From assembly GCA_902793195.1 (NCBI GenBank), contig CADBCS010000002.1:26041-90040 (forward strand): a stretch of 64,000 nucleotides of DNA, given 5' to 3'. A program made the position numbers and the translations under genes. The notes under the pieces were generated by a model. The model saw only the letters and a list, made by a program, of their open reading frames with translations. It was not told the DNA's origin and did not search any database. This DNA comes from an uncultured Coriobacteriaceae bacterium (GTDB taxonomy: Bacteria > Actinomycetota > Coriobacteriia > Coriobacteriales > Atopobiaceae). Below, piece by piece: positions 1-8,104 of this stretch. The number at the start of each line of letters is the position of its first letter. Positions within the stretch are counted from its first letter, which is position 1.

Positions 1-213
1 ACGCGCAGGCGCCAGGTCGTGTTCGTGTCGCTTCTGGCCGTCTACCTAGCGTTCGACATTATCATGACGCTCGCGTGCTTTGGCCGCGTGGGCGCTCGCG
101 AGCGCGGCATCCCGCCCAGAGGTCCTTTTGAGGAGTGGGTGGACACTCACTACAGCGACGAGTTTGTTGCCAACCGGTTCCAAAACATGATGTTCGAGGA
201 CACGGGAGCGTAG
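1..213 (+). CDS. C-terminal fragment of a putative ABC-type permease (CmpB-like), cut by window edge
   Basis: The reading frame is open from base 1 to the TAG at 211-213, so only about 70 C-terminal residues are visible. They begin with a basic stretch, pass through one hydrophobic helix (FVSLLAVYLAFDIIMTLACF) and end in a hydrophilic tail finishing with an RFQNMMF-like block. A final helix followed by a conserved short tail with RxxNMxF is what I recall of the ABC_trans_CmpB / putative ABC transporter permease family common in Firmicutes and Coriobacteriia. Function of that family is not established. The first in-frame GTG at 19 is internal, not a start. Family assignment is by memory of the tail only. 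Confidence 0.5.
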   Translation, partial: TRRRQVVFVSLLAVYLAFDIIMTLACFGRVGARERGIPPRGPFEEWVDTHYSDEFVANRFQNMMFEDTGA

Positions 214-217
214 CTGG

Positions 218-284
218 GTGACACATTGGGGATGCTCCCCGCCATGGCAAAGTGCCGCGGCGGGGAGCATCCCCAATGTGTCAC
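218..284. repeat. Perfect 26-bp inverted repeat between convergent genes
   Basis: Bases 218-243 and 259-284 are perfect reverse complements with a 15-base loop. The core is GGGGATGCTCCCC flanked by a GTGACACATT arm. The right arm contains the stop codon of the minus-strand gene that ends at 281. There is no T-tract on either strand, so it is not a standard intrinsic terminator; it could be a bidirectional terminator without U-tract or a REP-like element. Confidence 0.75.
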
Positions 285-772
285 TGACGTTTGAGCAGCT
301 GGTCCAGATTGCGCACGAAGCGCTCCCGGTCCCCTGGCTCGAAGGCGGCGTGCTTGCTTACGCGCGGCTTGCCGCGGCGTCGCTTTGAGCGAAGCTCCTG
401 CTTGGTAGCGTGCCGCACGAGAAGGAGCGCGTCGATGGTTCGCTGGTCGTACACGTGGCCGCGGGGGTCAATCGCGGCACAGCCTCGTCCCAGGGCCATG
501 GATGCCAGGCCAAAGTCCTGGGTCACGACGACGTCGCCGGACTCCAGCTCGCATACGATGGCAAAGTCCGCGGCATCGGCTCCCTGCCCAACCTGCAGGA
601 GGCGTACCCAGAAACCCGCGGTTGGCTCGGTGGGATCGTCCGGGCGCACGTGCTTTGCGAGATTGTGTCCCGAGTCGCCGGCAATCACACAGGGCAGATG
701 CGCCCTGCGCGCACAGGCAATCGCCTCGCGCGTAACGGGACAAGCGTCGGCATCAACATACAGCGTGGGCAT
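281..772 (-). CDS. YaiI/YqxD family (DUF188) PIN-like protein
   Basis: 163 residues from an ATG at 772-770 preceded by AGGAGG with 9 bases spacing; the frame extends further upstream to 838 but that part lacks a ribosome site. The N-terminus reads LYVDADACPV, the signature of the DUF188/YaiI family, followed by a GDSGHN segment and a DVVVTQDFGLA block that are also conserved there. The family has a PIN-nuclease-like fold with clustered acidic residues, but the biological role is unknown. Length matches the usual 150-165 residues. It is convergent to the upstream membrane protein and divergent from the HAD gene; the 295-base gap at 773-1067 shows no recognised motif. Confidence 0.88.
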   Translation of the reverse strand: MPTLYVDADACPVTREAIACARRAHLPCVIAGDSGHNLAKHVRPDDPTEPTAGFWVRLLQVGQGADAADFAIVCELESGDVVVTQDFGLASMALGRGCAAIDPRGHVYDQRTIDALLLVRHATKQELRSKRRRGKPRVSKHAAFEPGDRERFVRNLDQLLKRQ

Positions 773-1067
773 ACCGCTGTGCCTCCTCTGCTCTTTGCTT
801 CGCATTTGGGACAAGTCGTGGTCCTCCTCGTCTACCAATTGGCGCTATGCGTCGTAACTGTCTCAAAGATTATTCCCTCGCGGATGGTCTGCTCTCGATT
901 GTGGACCTAACAAAGTGCCAAAAAAGCCATAATCGGCCTTCGGTCTTTACTTTGTCAGGTCGCAGGAAAGCCCGGTCTCCTCATCCCCGTACGCACATCC
1001 TCTCATGCTATGGTAGATGAGGCGGGGTTCTCTTGCGTACGGGCCACTTGGAACGGAGGGTGCTGCC

Positions 1068-1901
1068 ATGATTCGACTGGCGCTTTCGGACATCGACTCC
1101 ACGCTCATTCCCTATGGGCGCAGTGCCGCCTCGCCTGCGGCCGTCGCCGGCCTGCTGGCGGCAAACCGTGCGGGCATTCTTGCCGGGCCGGTTACCGGTC
1201 GTACGACGGGCAGGATGAGGAAGATGTTTGGCGATGCGACGGAGTGCTGGGATACCGGGGTGCTGGTAAACGGACAGGTCGTGCGCCTTAGGGGCAAGAC
1301 CATCCTGCGCGAGGTCCCTCCCATCTCGGCGCTCGAGGAGGTCGCGCGCGTCGTGCGCGAGGTGGGTGGAGAGGGGTGCGCCCTTACCGTGTACGATGAC
1401 GAGGTGGACGGCCACGACATCTGCGTGGGCATAACGGCCCACGAGATGGAGCGCTATCCCAGGCAGTTTGGGCAGTTCGACTATTGCGCGTCGCACGTGC
1501 CGGAGGGTGTCTACCTCAAGACGAACGTCCATGCCGCGCTCGATCGCCCCGATGCCATTCGACTGCGCGATGCGCTGAGGGAACGCGTGCCCGAGCTGTC
1601 GTTTGTCTTTCCGTTTCCCGCGTCCTCAACCATCGACATCACTCCCGCAGGTGTCACCAAGCTCACGGGACTCAACCTGCTCATTGACACGTTGGGCATA
1701 GGGTTGGATGAGGTGTGCGTGTTTGGCGACGGCGAGAACGACCTCTCGGTTATCAATGCCGTACCCAACAGCGTTGCCGTGGCAAATGCGGACCCCGAGG
1801 TTGTGCGCGCTGCCCGCTGGCACATTGGAGCCGACGTGGACGATGCCGTGGCACATGTGCTCATGGCCCTAGCGCGGGGCGAATGGCCGTTCGTGGCGTA
1901 G
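1068..1901 (+). CDS. Cof-type HAD-superfamily phosphatase
   Basis: 277 residues, ATG at 1068 with GGAGGG at 1055-1060. Motif I is DIDSTL (nucleophile and acid/base aspartates) at residues 7-12, the conserved lysine lies in GVTKLTGL, and motif IV is GDGENDLSVI. The segment between motif I and the lysine is long, as in the C2B-capped Cof subfamily, which dephosphorylates sugar phosphates, pyridoxal phosphate or flavin intermediates; the substrate cannot be read from sequence. The usual DxDGTL is DIDSTL here, a minor variation. It appears monocistronic: a REP-like palindrome pair follows immediately and the next gene is convergent. Confidence 0.88.
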   Translation: MIRLALSDIDSTLIPYGRSAASPAAVAGLLAANRAGILAGPVTGRTTGRMRKMFGDATECWDTGVLVNGQVVRLRGKTILREVPPISALEEVARVVREVGGEGCALTVYDDEVDGHDICVGITAHEMERYPRQFGQFDYCASHVPEGVYLKTNVHAALDRPDAIRLRDALRERVPELSFVFPFPASSTIDITPAGVTKLTGLNLLIDTLGIGLDEVCVFGDGENDLSVINAVPNSVAVANADPEVVRAARWHIGADVDDAVAHVLMALARGEWPFVA

Positions 1902-1908
1902 ACTCGCC

Positions 1909-1965
1909 CGGAAGGGACCGTCCCCTCCGGTGCAGTCGCCGTCCGGAAGGGACCGTCCCCGACGG
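1909..1965. repeat. Two REP-like palindromes (GGGACCGTCCC core)
   Basis: Two near-identical units, 1909-1930 and 1943-1965, each with CGGAAGGGACCGTCCCC followed by a variable arm, lie between the convergent HAD and ECF S-component genes. The same core recurs at 11014-11033, 32775-32811, 37842-37864 and 55997-56048. Confidence 0.7.
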
Positions 1966-1970
1966 TAGAG

Positions 1971-2660
1971 TCACATCTGGTAGCGCTCCCTTATGCGTCC
2001 GAACATGCGCGGCCAGGAGTGTGCGATGGGGACGAGGAACACCACGGTGCCCATGGCGCTCGCCACGTTGTTGGCGAGGCCGGCAACATAGGTGGCAAGC
2101 ACGCTGGTGGCGTTCGCGTTCGACACGAACCCCACAATCGTCCAGGTGTCCAGGATAAAGCCATACAGGAGTGCCATCGCGGCGCCAAACGCAGCGACCG
2201 ACCAGCGTCGGACCAGCCGTCCGTGGCTTCCCGTAACGCCCGCGAGGTAGCCCACGAGTCCCATCGAGAACATCTGCCAGGGCGTCCAAGGCCCCTGCCC
2301 AAAGAAGACGTTCGAGACGAGCATGGCAAGCGCCCCGGTAATGAAGCCCTCCTCGCGCCCAAAGCAGAGGCCTCCCATCACGACGATCGCGATGACGGGT
2401 TTGATGGCCGGTACGGGCGCAAAGACAAGACGACCCGCCACGGCCAGTGAGGTAAGGACGACCACGGGCATGAGGTCGCGGGCGCGTCTGCGCGACTTCT
2501 CGAAGCTCACGAAGAACGGCGTGAGGGCGACGCACGCGCATATGCTCGTGACCAGTGCGGCGTTGGGCAGCCTGAGCCATGCCCAGAGCAACATGACAAC
2601 GGGCAGCGCCACAAGTATCACGGGCTGGACGATTCGCGTGGCGCACACGATCCTATTCAT
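1971..2660 (-). CDS. ECF transporter substrate-binding (S) component, possibly cobalamin-type
   Basis: 229 residues starting at the ATG at 2660-2658, which overlaps the stop of the ATPase gene (ATGAATAG), so translation is coupled. Six hydrophobic segments are visible. The central segment with GRLVFAPVPAIKPV, then GREEGFITG and FFGQGPWTPWQM, matches the S-component family that Rodionov and co-workers linked to corrinoid uptake (CblT-like). Together with the fused ATPases, EcfT and the DUF4430 lipoprotein this makes a complete group I ECF module. The substrate is an inference: DUF4430 resembles the transcobalamin C-terminal domain, but no B12 riboswitch was found in front of the operon. Confidence 0.8.
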   Translation of the reverse strand: MNRIVCATRIVQPVILVALPVVMLLWAWLRLPNAALVTSICACVALTPFFVSFEKSRRRARDLMPVVVLTSLAVAGRLVFAPVPAIKPVIAIVVMGGLCFGREEGFITGALAMLVSNVFFGQGPWTPWQMFSMGLVGYLAGVTGSHGRLVRRWSVAAFGAAMALLYGFILDTWTIVGFVSNANATSVLATYVAGLANNVASAMGTVVFLVPIAHSWPRMFGRIRERYQM

Positions 2661-4401
2661 CGTGCGTCCCTTCGGCCAGGCCAAACGAGACGGCCAGGTC
2701 GGCCGTCGTTACGCAACCGTCCAGCATGCCGCGCGCTATGCGTGCGGTGGGCGTGGAGTAGAACAGGTTGTCCACAAAGAAGCCGTGCGCGTCCTGCGTG
2801 CAGGTGATGTCGTGCCCAAACAGCATGGAGCAGGTGTGCGCGATCTCCGACACAAACTCCAGGTCGTGCGTCGTAAGAAGGATCGCCTTGCCCTCACGCA
2901 GTGCCAGGTCGGAAAGAATGCGACCTATCTGGGCCTTTGCGGGTGCGTCGAGACCCTTGGTGGGCTCATCGAGCAGGAGCACGTCGGGCCCGAGCAGCAA
3001 GATCTTGGCAAGGGCTGCCTTCTGCGTCTCTCCGCCCGACAGGTCGTAGGGATGGCGTGCGCGAAGCTGCTCCAGCCCAAGGCGCTCGAGCATGTTGTTG
3101 ACGTCGTGCAGCGAGTAGCCGCCCACATCGCTCCATTCCATGAGGTCGTCGACGAGGCGATCGCGCACGAACAGCGTTTTGGGGTTTTGCGCCATGAGTG
3201 CCACGTGCAGGTTGCGTGCCCGTACAACGCGTCCGCGTTCGGGCTTGCGGACTCCGGCGAGCGCCGAGAGGAGCGTGGACTTTCCGCTTCCGTTGCCTCC
3301 CACGAGTGCGGAGATGCGGCCCGCATGCAGGTTGAAGTCGACGCCGCGCAGCACGAACGGCATGTCTCTGGTATAGCGAAACCAGAGGTCCCTGGCACTC
3401 AGCACCACGTCGCCCGACGGGAGCGCGCGCTCCGTTGGGGGAGGCCCAGCGACTCGTTCCCCGTGCGCAAGCGCGTCGGCAAGATACGACCGCCCCTCTC
3501 GGACGGAAAACGGGTAGGTGACATGTCCTCCTGGGTCCCTGCCGGCCCGTTCGAACAGCATGCCCATGCGCGTTGCCGCCGGCAGGGCCGCATACAACCC
3601 CGAGTCGTGTTTCGCAAGCATGTGCGCGAAGCCGTCTCGGTCGCCGTCGTAGGCTAGCGTGCCACCCCTCTCCAAGAGCAGCACGCGGTCGGCGATGGGC
3701 AGCACGTCCTCGAGCCGGTGTTCGGTGATCACCACCGTTATGCCAAGCTCCGAGTTAACGCGCTCGAGCACGTCCAGAAAGGCCTTGGCGGCAATGGGGT
3801 CGAGCTGTGATGTGGGTTCGTCGAGCACGAGGACGGCCGGCTGCATTACCACGATTGCCGCCAGGTTGAGCAACTGCTTCTGTCCGCCCGACAGGTCGGC
3901 GGTCCTTCGGTCGAACCAGCTGCCAATGCCAAAGAAGTGAGCGGCCTCGGCCACGCGACGGCGCATCGTCTGCGGGTCCATGCCAATGCTCTCCAGCCCA
4001 AAGGCCAGCTCGTGCCACACGGTGTCGGTGACGATCTGGTTCTCGGGGTCCTGCATGACAAAGCCGACGCGGGTGGCCGACTCAACGGGACCTAGCAGGT
4101 GCGGATCGTCGCCGAGCACGCGAACGGTACCTCTGGACTCTCCCGCCACGGCGAGTTCGGGTTTGAATGCGCGCAACAGCGTTGACTTTCCCGAACCCGA
4201 CGTGCCACACAGCACCGCAAACGAGCCATGCCTCAACCCAAACGAAATGTCGTGCAACGCGTCAGTGCTCGTCGATCCATACGAGAATGCGTAGTCGCGC
4301 ATCTCGAGCGCATACTCGGACACGTTGCGCAGCCCTCCCACATCGTTCTCACGGGCAGGCACTGGCCCTCGTGCGGCGCCGCTTGCCAAACGAGTCATCA
4401 T
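2653..4401 (-). CDS. Fused ECF transporter ATPase pair (EcfA1-EcfA2)
   Basis: 582 residues from the ATG at 4401, chosen because GAGGAGG at 4410-4416 lies 8 bases upstream; an ATG at 4407 is too close and the longer open frame to 4605 lies inside ecfT. Two complete ABC ATPase domains are present: the first with GTSGSGKST, LSGGQKQLL and VLVLDEPTSQLD, the second with GGNGSGKST, LSGGETQKAA and VLLLDEPTKGLD, joined by a linker of about 60 residues. They energise uptake through EcfT and the S component. Fusion of the two ATPases in one chain is common in Actinobacteria. The start overlaps the ecfT stop, and the end overlaps the S-component start. Confidence 0.93.
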   Translation of the reverse strand: MMTRLASGAARGPVPARENDVGGLRNVSEYALEMRDYAFSYGSTSTDALHDISFGLRHGSFAVLCGTSGSGKSTLLRAFKPELAVAGESRGTVRVLGDDPHLLGPVESATRVGFVMQDPENQIVTDTVWHELAFGLESIGMDPQTMRRRVAEAAHFFGIGSWFDRRTADLSGGQKQLLNLAAIVVMQPAVLVLDEPTSQLDPIAAKAFLDVLERVNSELGITVVITEHRLEDVLPIADRVLLLERGGTLAYDGDRDGFAHMLAKHDSGLYAALPAATRMGMLFERAGRDPGGHVTYPFSVREGRSYLADALAHGERVAGPPPTERALPSGDVVLSARDLWFRYTRDMPFVLRGVDFNLHAGRISALVGGNGSGKSTLLSALAGVRKPERGRVVRARNLHVALMAQNPKTLFVRDRLVDDLMEWSDVGGYSLHDVNNMLERLGLEQLRARHPYDLSGGETQKAALAKILLLGPDVLLLDEPTKGLDAPAKAQIGRILSDLALREGKAILLTTHDLEFVSEIAHTCSMLFGHDITCTQDAHGFFVDNLFYSTPTARIARGMLDGCVTTADLAVSFGLAEGTHDE

Positions 4402-5258
4402 GCCCATGGCCTCCTCACTCGCTCGAGCTCCACCCAAAACGGCGTGCCCAGCATGAGGGCATACGTCGCATAGCCCCAAGACGGTTCGACGGACGACACG
4501 AGGGGGTAGAACGCGAACGCTCCCGCGTCGGCGAAGAGCAGCATCGCGTTGGCAACGGCGAGCGCGACGAGCAAGCCGAGCACCACATGCTCGCGTACGT
4601 GCCACCTAAACAGCACGTAGGACGTGCGGGTCGTCGAGCCGTACCCACGCGCGCTCATGGAATCGGCCGTCTGGATGGAGTCCTCCATGCCCAGGCCCGC
4701 GAGCACCGTTGCCATGCGCACGCCCCGGCGCAACGTGCCCCTCCTTGACTGGTCGTACCCTCCGATGAGGGCCTCCTGCGAGTTGTGGACGCTGCGTCCC
4801 CGGATCACCATCCTTGGGACCCAGCGAGAGATCATGGACACCATGAGCGACACCGTTGGTAGCCTGCGCCCAAACAGGTAGGTGAACTTGTCCTCCGTCA
4901 TAACCTCGTTGTAGCAGGCGAACCACAGGAGCACCGCTGCCAGCATCCCACCCATGGCCACGCCATAGCACAGACCCTCAACGCAAACGCAAAACGGTCC
5001 CCACCGCCAGATGACGGTGGCACCGGCGGCATTGAACAGCGAGTTGAGCAGACCCACAAACACCACCAGGGGGACGCACGTGCCCACCGTGCGCAAGAAC
5101 GGGCGCCATCCCCGTAGGTAGACGAGGAATGCGCCCGACATAACGCAGGACAGCGCCACGTAGACCGGATGCTGGGTGCTAAACCCAAAGCCGATAGCGG
5201 CAAGGAAGAACAGCATGCAGACCGCGGGGTGATACGTCGCGAACAGTCCCTTTGCCAT
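4398..5258 (-). CDS. ECF transporter transmembrane component EcfT
   Basis: 286 residues with five or six hydrophobic helices and a cytoplasmic coupling region. The family signature lies near residues 205-217 (DSMSARGYG, the Ala-Arg-Gly coupling motif that docks on the ATPases), and an earlier SRWVPRMV stretch lies in the coupling helix region. The stop codon overlaps the ATPase start in an ATGATGA arrangement. Upstream, the lipoprotein gene ends only 15 bases before this start, so lipoprotein, ecfT, ecfA fusion and S component form one minus-strand operon. Length fits the family (about 250-290). Confidence 0.92.
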   Translation of the reverse strand: MAKGLFATYHPAVCMLFFLAAIGFGFSTQHPVYVALSCVMSGAFLVYLRGWRPFLRTVGTCVPLVVFVGLLNSLFNAAGATVIWRWGPFCVCVEGLCYGVAMGGMLAAVLLWFACYNEVMTEDKFTYLFGRRLPTVSLMVSMISRWVPRMVIRGRSVHNSQEALIGGYDQSRRGTLRRGVRMATVLAGLGMEDSIQTADSMSARGYGSTTRTSYVLFRWHVREHVVLGLLVALAVANAMLLFADAGAFAFYPLVSSVEPSWGYATYALMLGTPFWVELERVRRPWA

Positions 5259-5273
5259 GGCTGGCGCGAGTTC

Positions 5274-5738
5274 CTACTGCATCTTGGTGTAGTCGGCGGT
5301 AAAGGTCCACACAACTGTGTCGCCGTTGGAAATCTGCACCTTGCCAGCGTCGGTGTTGGGCGTCTCGCCGTTAACGGAGAACAGCCAGCCGGCGTTGGGG
5401 GAGGTCGCGGAGGCAACAACGCCGTCGATGCCGTCTACGTACACGCCTCCGGACGAGTTGTCCACCTTCAGCTTGAGGCCCGTGTCGATGAGTGCCATGT
5501 ACACCGTCGTGCCCGGCTTCGTAGTAACGACGCCGTCGTAGAGCATGCCCTTGTTGGCCGCCGTGGCGTCAACCTTGAGCGTGTAGGTGACCTCCTGCGA
5601 GTCCGACGTGGCGGCGGTGCCCGTTGTCCCGCTGGAGTCCGTTGTCGTCTGCGTGGACTGCTGGCCGCAGCCCGCAAGAACGAGCACGAGCGAGAAGAGC
5701 GCGGCGACGATGACACAACACTTGGACGTACGATTCAT
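5274..5738 (-). CDS. DUF4430-domain lipoprotein of the ECF operon
   Basis: 154 residues from the ATG at 5738 (start MNRTSK); a longer in-frame start at 5780 is less likely because it lengthens the basic n-region beyond a normal signal peptide. The signal peptide ends in the lipobox LVLAGC, so the protein is lipid-anchored outside the membrane. A Thr/Ser-rich spacer follows, then a domain ending with an AGWLFSVNGE block and a DTVVWTF strand, typical of DUF4430, the fold shared with the C-terminal domain of transcobalamin and intrinsic factor. It is the first gene of the ECF operon and could capture the vitamin for the S component. Ligand is not proven. Confidence 0.85.
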   Translation of the reverse strand: MNRTSKCCVIVAALFSLVLVLAGCGQQSTQTTTDSSGTTGTAATSDSQEVTYTLKVDATAANKGMLYDGVVTTKPGTTVYMALIDTGLKLKVDNSSGGVYVDGIDGVVASATSPNAGWLFSVNGETPNTDAGKVQISNGDTVVWTFTADYTKMQ

Positions 5739-5890
5739 GATGCTCCCAATGCGAGTGCGCGGTCTGTTGTGGTGGACCACCAGTATAGCCGCTTGTGGGG
5801 CGTGACGGGGCCAAGGGCGTCCTCGGAGCTGTAACGACGGGGTTACGCACCGTGGGTGGCATCACGGTTTTAAGAAAGCGAAATGTGAGG

Positions 5891-5896
5891 TAAAAT
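5891..5896 (+). promoter_or_regulatory. Possible -10 element (TAAAAT) for the kinase cluster
   Basis: TAAAAT lies in AT-richer DNA about 75 bases before the kinase start, in the divergent gap to the ECF operon. No convincing -35 box is seen. Confidence 0.3.
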
Positions 5897-5969
5897 CCAG
5901 AACGATTGCACGATTGTGGCGCCTGCACATGGAGCAGCGTGTTTGGTTGGGTGTGGGAGAGGGGAATCC

Positions 5970-7277
5970 ATGGCATTGGAGCGCGGCGCTCGGATCAAAA
6001 CCAAGTTCGGACGCGAGATGCGTGTCGAGAGGCTCATCAGCGAGGGTGGGCAAGGCTTTGTCTACCAGGTGTACTGCGAGGGAAGGCAGATGGCCCTCAA
6101 GTGGTACAAGCCGGTCTTCGTCCAGAGCATCCACGATGCGGAACGCTTTAAGGACAATCTCTGGAACAACATATTGCGCGGGGCGCCGTCACAGGACTTC
6201 CTATGGCCGCAGGACCTCACCGAGACGGTCGACGGTTGCTACGGCTACCTCATGGAGTTGGCGCCACGCGAGTATGTCTCCGCACGAAGGATCATTCGGG
6301 AGCCGCAGCTGGTAAGGTCGTTCCGTCGCTTTGTGGATGCGTGCCTTAACATTGTGGTCGCATTCGGTCAGCTGCACGACAACGGATTCTGCTACCAGGA
6401 CTTGAGCGACGGCAACTTCTTTATCAACCCGTCCAACGGCAAGGTCCTCATCTGCGACAACGACAACGCGGCACCAGGGGGCGCGGATCCGTTCGTCTTG
6501 GGCACCCCCGACTTCATGGCCCCCGAGATCGTAACGGGAGGGGCCACGCCAACGCAATACAGCGACCTCCACTCGCTTGCGGTCATCATCTTCTACCTGC
6601 TGCTGCTCCAGCATCCACTCAAGGGAATCCGGTCGCTGCGCATGGACCCCAAGACCCAGACGGAGATCTTTGGGTCGGACCCCGTCTTTATCTTCGACCC
6701 CACGGACAGGAGGAACGCGGCGATTCAGAGCCCCGAGAACAACGCGCTGCGGATATGGCCCTGCCTTCCGTCGCACATGCAGGGCTTCTTTGTGCGGGCG
6801 TTTTCGCACGAGATGCTGCACAACCCGTACAGACGACCCATTCAGAACGAGTGGGTGCGCGAGCTCGTGCGCTTTAGGTCCGAGATCGTCGATTGCCGTT
6901 GTGGCAACGAGGTCTTCCTCAACGAGGCGGAGCCCAGGACCTGCGAGAGCTGCGGTTCGTTGTGCGGCTCACGCTTGCGCATAGAGGTTTGCGGCCACAA
7001 GATTCCCGTGGTCAACGACGCGCGCGTGTACACGTGCCAGACGATGCGGGTCTGCGACTTGGACAAGGCCCTTGGGCCGCAGGTCTGGGCGCTTGCCTCG
7101 AGGAGGGACCCGAGCGACATCGCCCTGCGCAACATGTCGCGTGACCCATGGAAGGCGAGTTGCAACGGAAGCACGCTAACCGTTGCGCCGGGAACGGCGG
7201 TGCGCGCGGCGGACGGCGTGGAGTTTGAGATTTCGGGCCAAAGCGTACGCGTTTGCCTTAACGAGAAACGACAATAG
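5970..7277 (+). CDS. Atypical Ser/Thr protein kinase of a TerY-P-like triad, with C-terminal zinc ribbon and FHA-like tail
   Basis: 435 residues from the ATG at 5970, with GAGAGGGG 5 bases upstream. The kinase lobe has a glycine loop SEGGQGFVY (about 24-32), the ATP lysine in ALKWYK, a catalytic loop CYQDLSDGN in place of HRDLKPxN, and ICDNDN in place of DFG, then GTPDFMAPE. Asp and Asn needed for catalysis are kept. After about residue 300 come CxC and CxxC pairs (DCRCGNE, CESCGS) forming a zinc ribbon, and a C-terminal beta-rich tail. The variant loops are those I associate with kinases paired with TerY-type vWA proteins and PP2C phosphatases. It is the first gene of the plus-strand cluster; the vWA gene starts 11 bases after its stop. 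Confidence 0.85.
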   Translation: MALERGARIKTKFGREMRVERLISEGGQGFVYQVYCEGRQMALKWYKPVFVQSIHDAERFKDNLWNNILRGAPSQDFLWPQDLTETVDGCYGYLMELAPREYVSARRIIREPQLVRSFRRFVDACLNIVVAFGQLHDNGFCYQDLSDGNFFINPSNGKVLICDNDNAAPGGADPFVLGTPDFMAPEIVTGGATPTQYSDLHSLAVIIFYLLLLQHPLKGIRSLRMDPKTQTEIFGSDPVFIFDPTDRRNAAIQSPENNALRIWPCLPSHMQGFFVRAFSHEMLHNPYRRPIQNEWVRELVRFRSEIVDCRCGNEVFLNEAEPRTCESCGSLCGSRLRIEVCGHKIPVVNDARVYTCQTMRVCDLDKALGPQVWALASRRDPSDIALRNMSRDPWKASCNGSTLTVAPGTAVRAADGVEFEISGQSVRVCLNEKRQ

Positions 7278-7288
7278 GGAGGACGACC

Positions 7289-8089
7289 ATGCCACGAACG
7301 ACGGAGCAAAACGGCGCCATGAGGCCGGTGCTCAACCTGTTCTATGTGCTTGACTCATCGGGAAGCATGAGCGGGGACCCCATAACGGTGCTGAACCGCG
7401 CCATGAGGTCGACGATCGACGCGGTAAAGATGGAGGCGGCGTACAACAACCAGGCACGCATAAAGGTGGCGGTCCTCACGTTCAACAGTACCTGCTGGTG
7501 GCTCAACGAGTACGGACCCGAAGACATAGACAGGTTCATCTTCGACGACCTCCAGGCCACAGGGGTCACCTGCATGGGCGCCGCGCTTGCCGAACTCAAC
7601 TCCAAGCTCTCGAGCCGAGGGTTTATAAACGCCGAGAGCGGCAACCTCATGCCAGTTATCATCTTTATGACCGACGGGTATCCCACCGACGAATACAAGC
7701 CGGAGCTGGAGAAGATCATGCGCAACAAGTGGTTTAGCAAGGCCACGCGCATTGGCTTCGCCATTGGCGGCAATCCCGACCAAGAGATGATAGCGCGGCT
7801 GGTGGGCAACTCCGAGAGCGTGATTCGCACGAAGAACCTGGGTGACTTTGCGGCGCTGCTGCGTTGGGTCAGCGTTACGTCGAGCATGCTGCAAAGCGAG
7901 TCGCGCGTTACGGGATGGGAGAGCATCGGCGTGGACGCGGTGAACGAGGCCAAGCGTAGGGCCGGCTACGACGAGAGCAGCTTCCGTCCCGATTTTGACT
8001 ACCGGGAAGAGCGAAGGGACGACGGGTCGTGGGGGCCCGATCCCCTGAGCGTGAGCGACGACGACTATGGCATTGGCGCCGAGTGGTAA
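7289..8089 (+). CDS. TerY-like von Willebrand factor A domain protein
   Basis: 266 residues, ATG at 7289 with GGGAGG upstream. The vWA fold is complete: metal-binding MIDAS motif DSSGSM at residues 22-27, the conserved threonine in LQATGVTCMG, and the aspartate in IIFMTDGYPTD. This is the short cytoplasmic vWA type called TerY, known from tellurite-resistance/stress systems where it is encoded with a PP2C phosphatase and a Ser/Thr kinase. The last 60 residues are acidic and disordered-looking. It sits between the kinase and the zinc-ribbon gene with gaps of 11 and 15 bases, so it is in the same operon, and it probably assembles the phosphorelay partners on a metal-dependent scaffold (inference). 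Confidence 0.92.
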   Translation: MPRTTEQNGAMRPVLNLFYVLDSSGSMSGDPITVLNRAMRSTIDAVKMEAAYNNQARIKVAVLTFNSTCWWLNEYGPEDIDRFIFDDLQATGVTCMGAALAELNSKLSSRGFINAESGNLMPVIIFMTDGYPTDEYKPELEKIMRNKWFSKATRIGFAIGGNPDQEMIARLVGNSESVIRTKNLGDFAALLRWVSVTSSMLQSESRVTGWESIGVDAVNEAKRRAGYDESSFRPDFDYREERRDDGSWGPDPLSVSDDDYGIGAEW

Positions 8090-8104
8090 GGGGAGGTCTG
8101 AGCG

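Noticed and set aside
5739..5900. B12 riboswitch in front of the ECF operon
   Set aside because: No B12 box and too little leader length on the minus strand.
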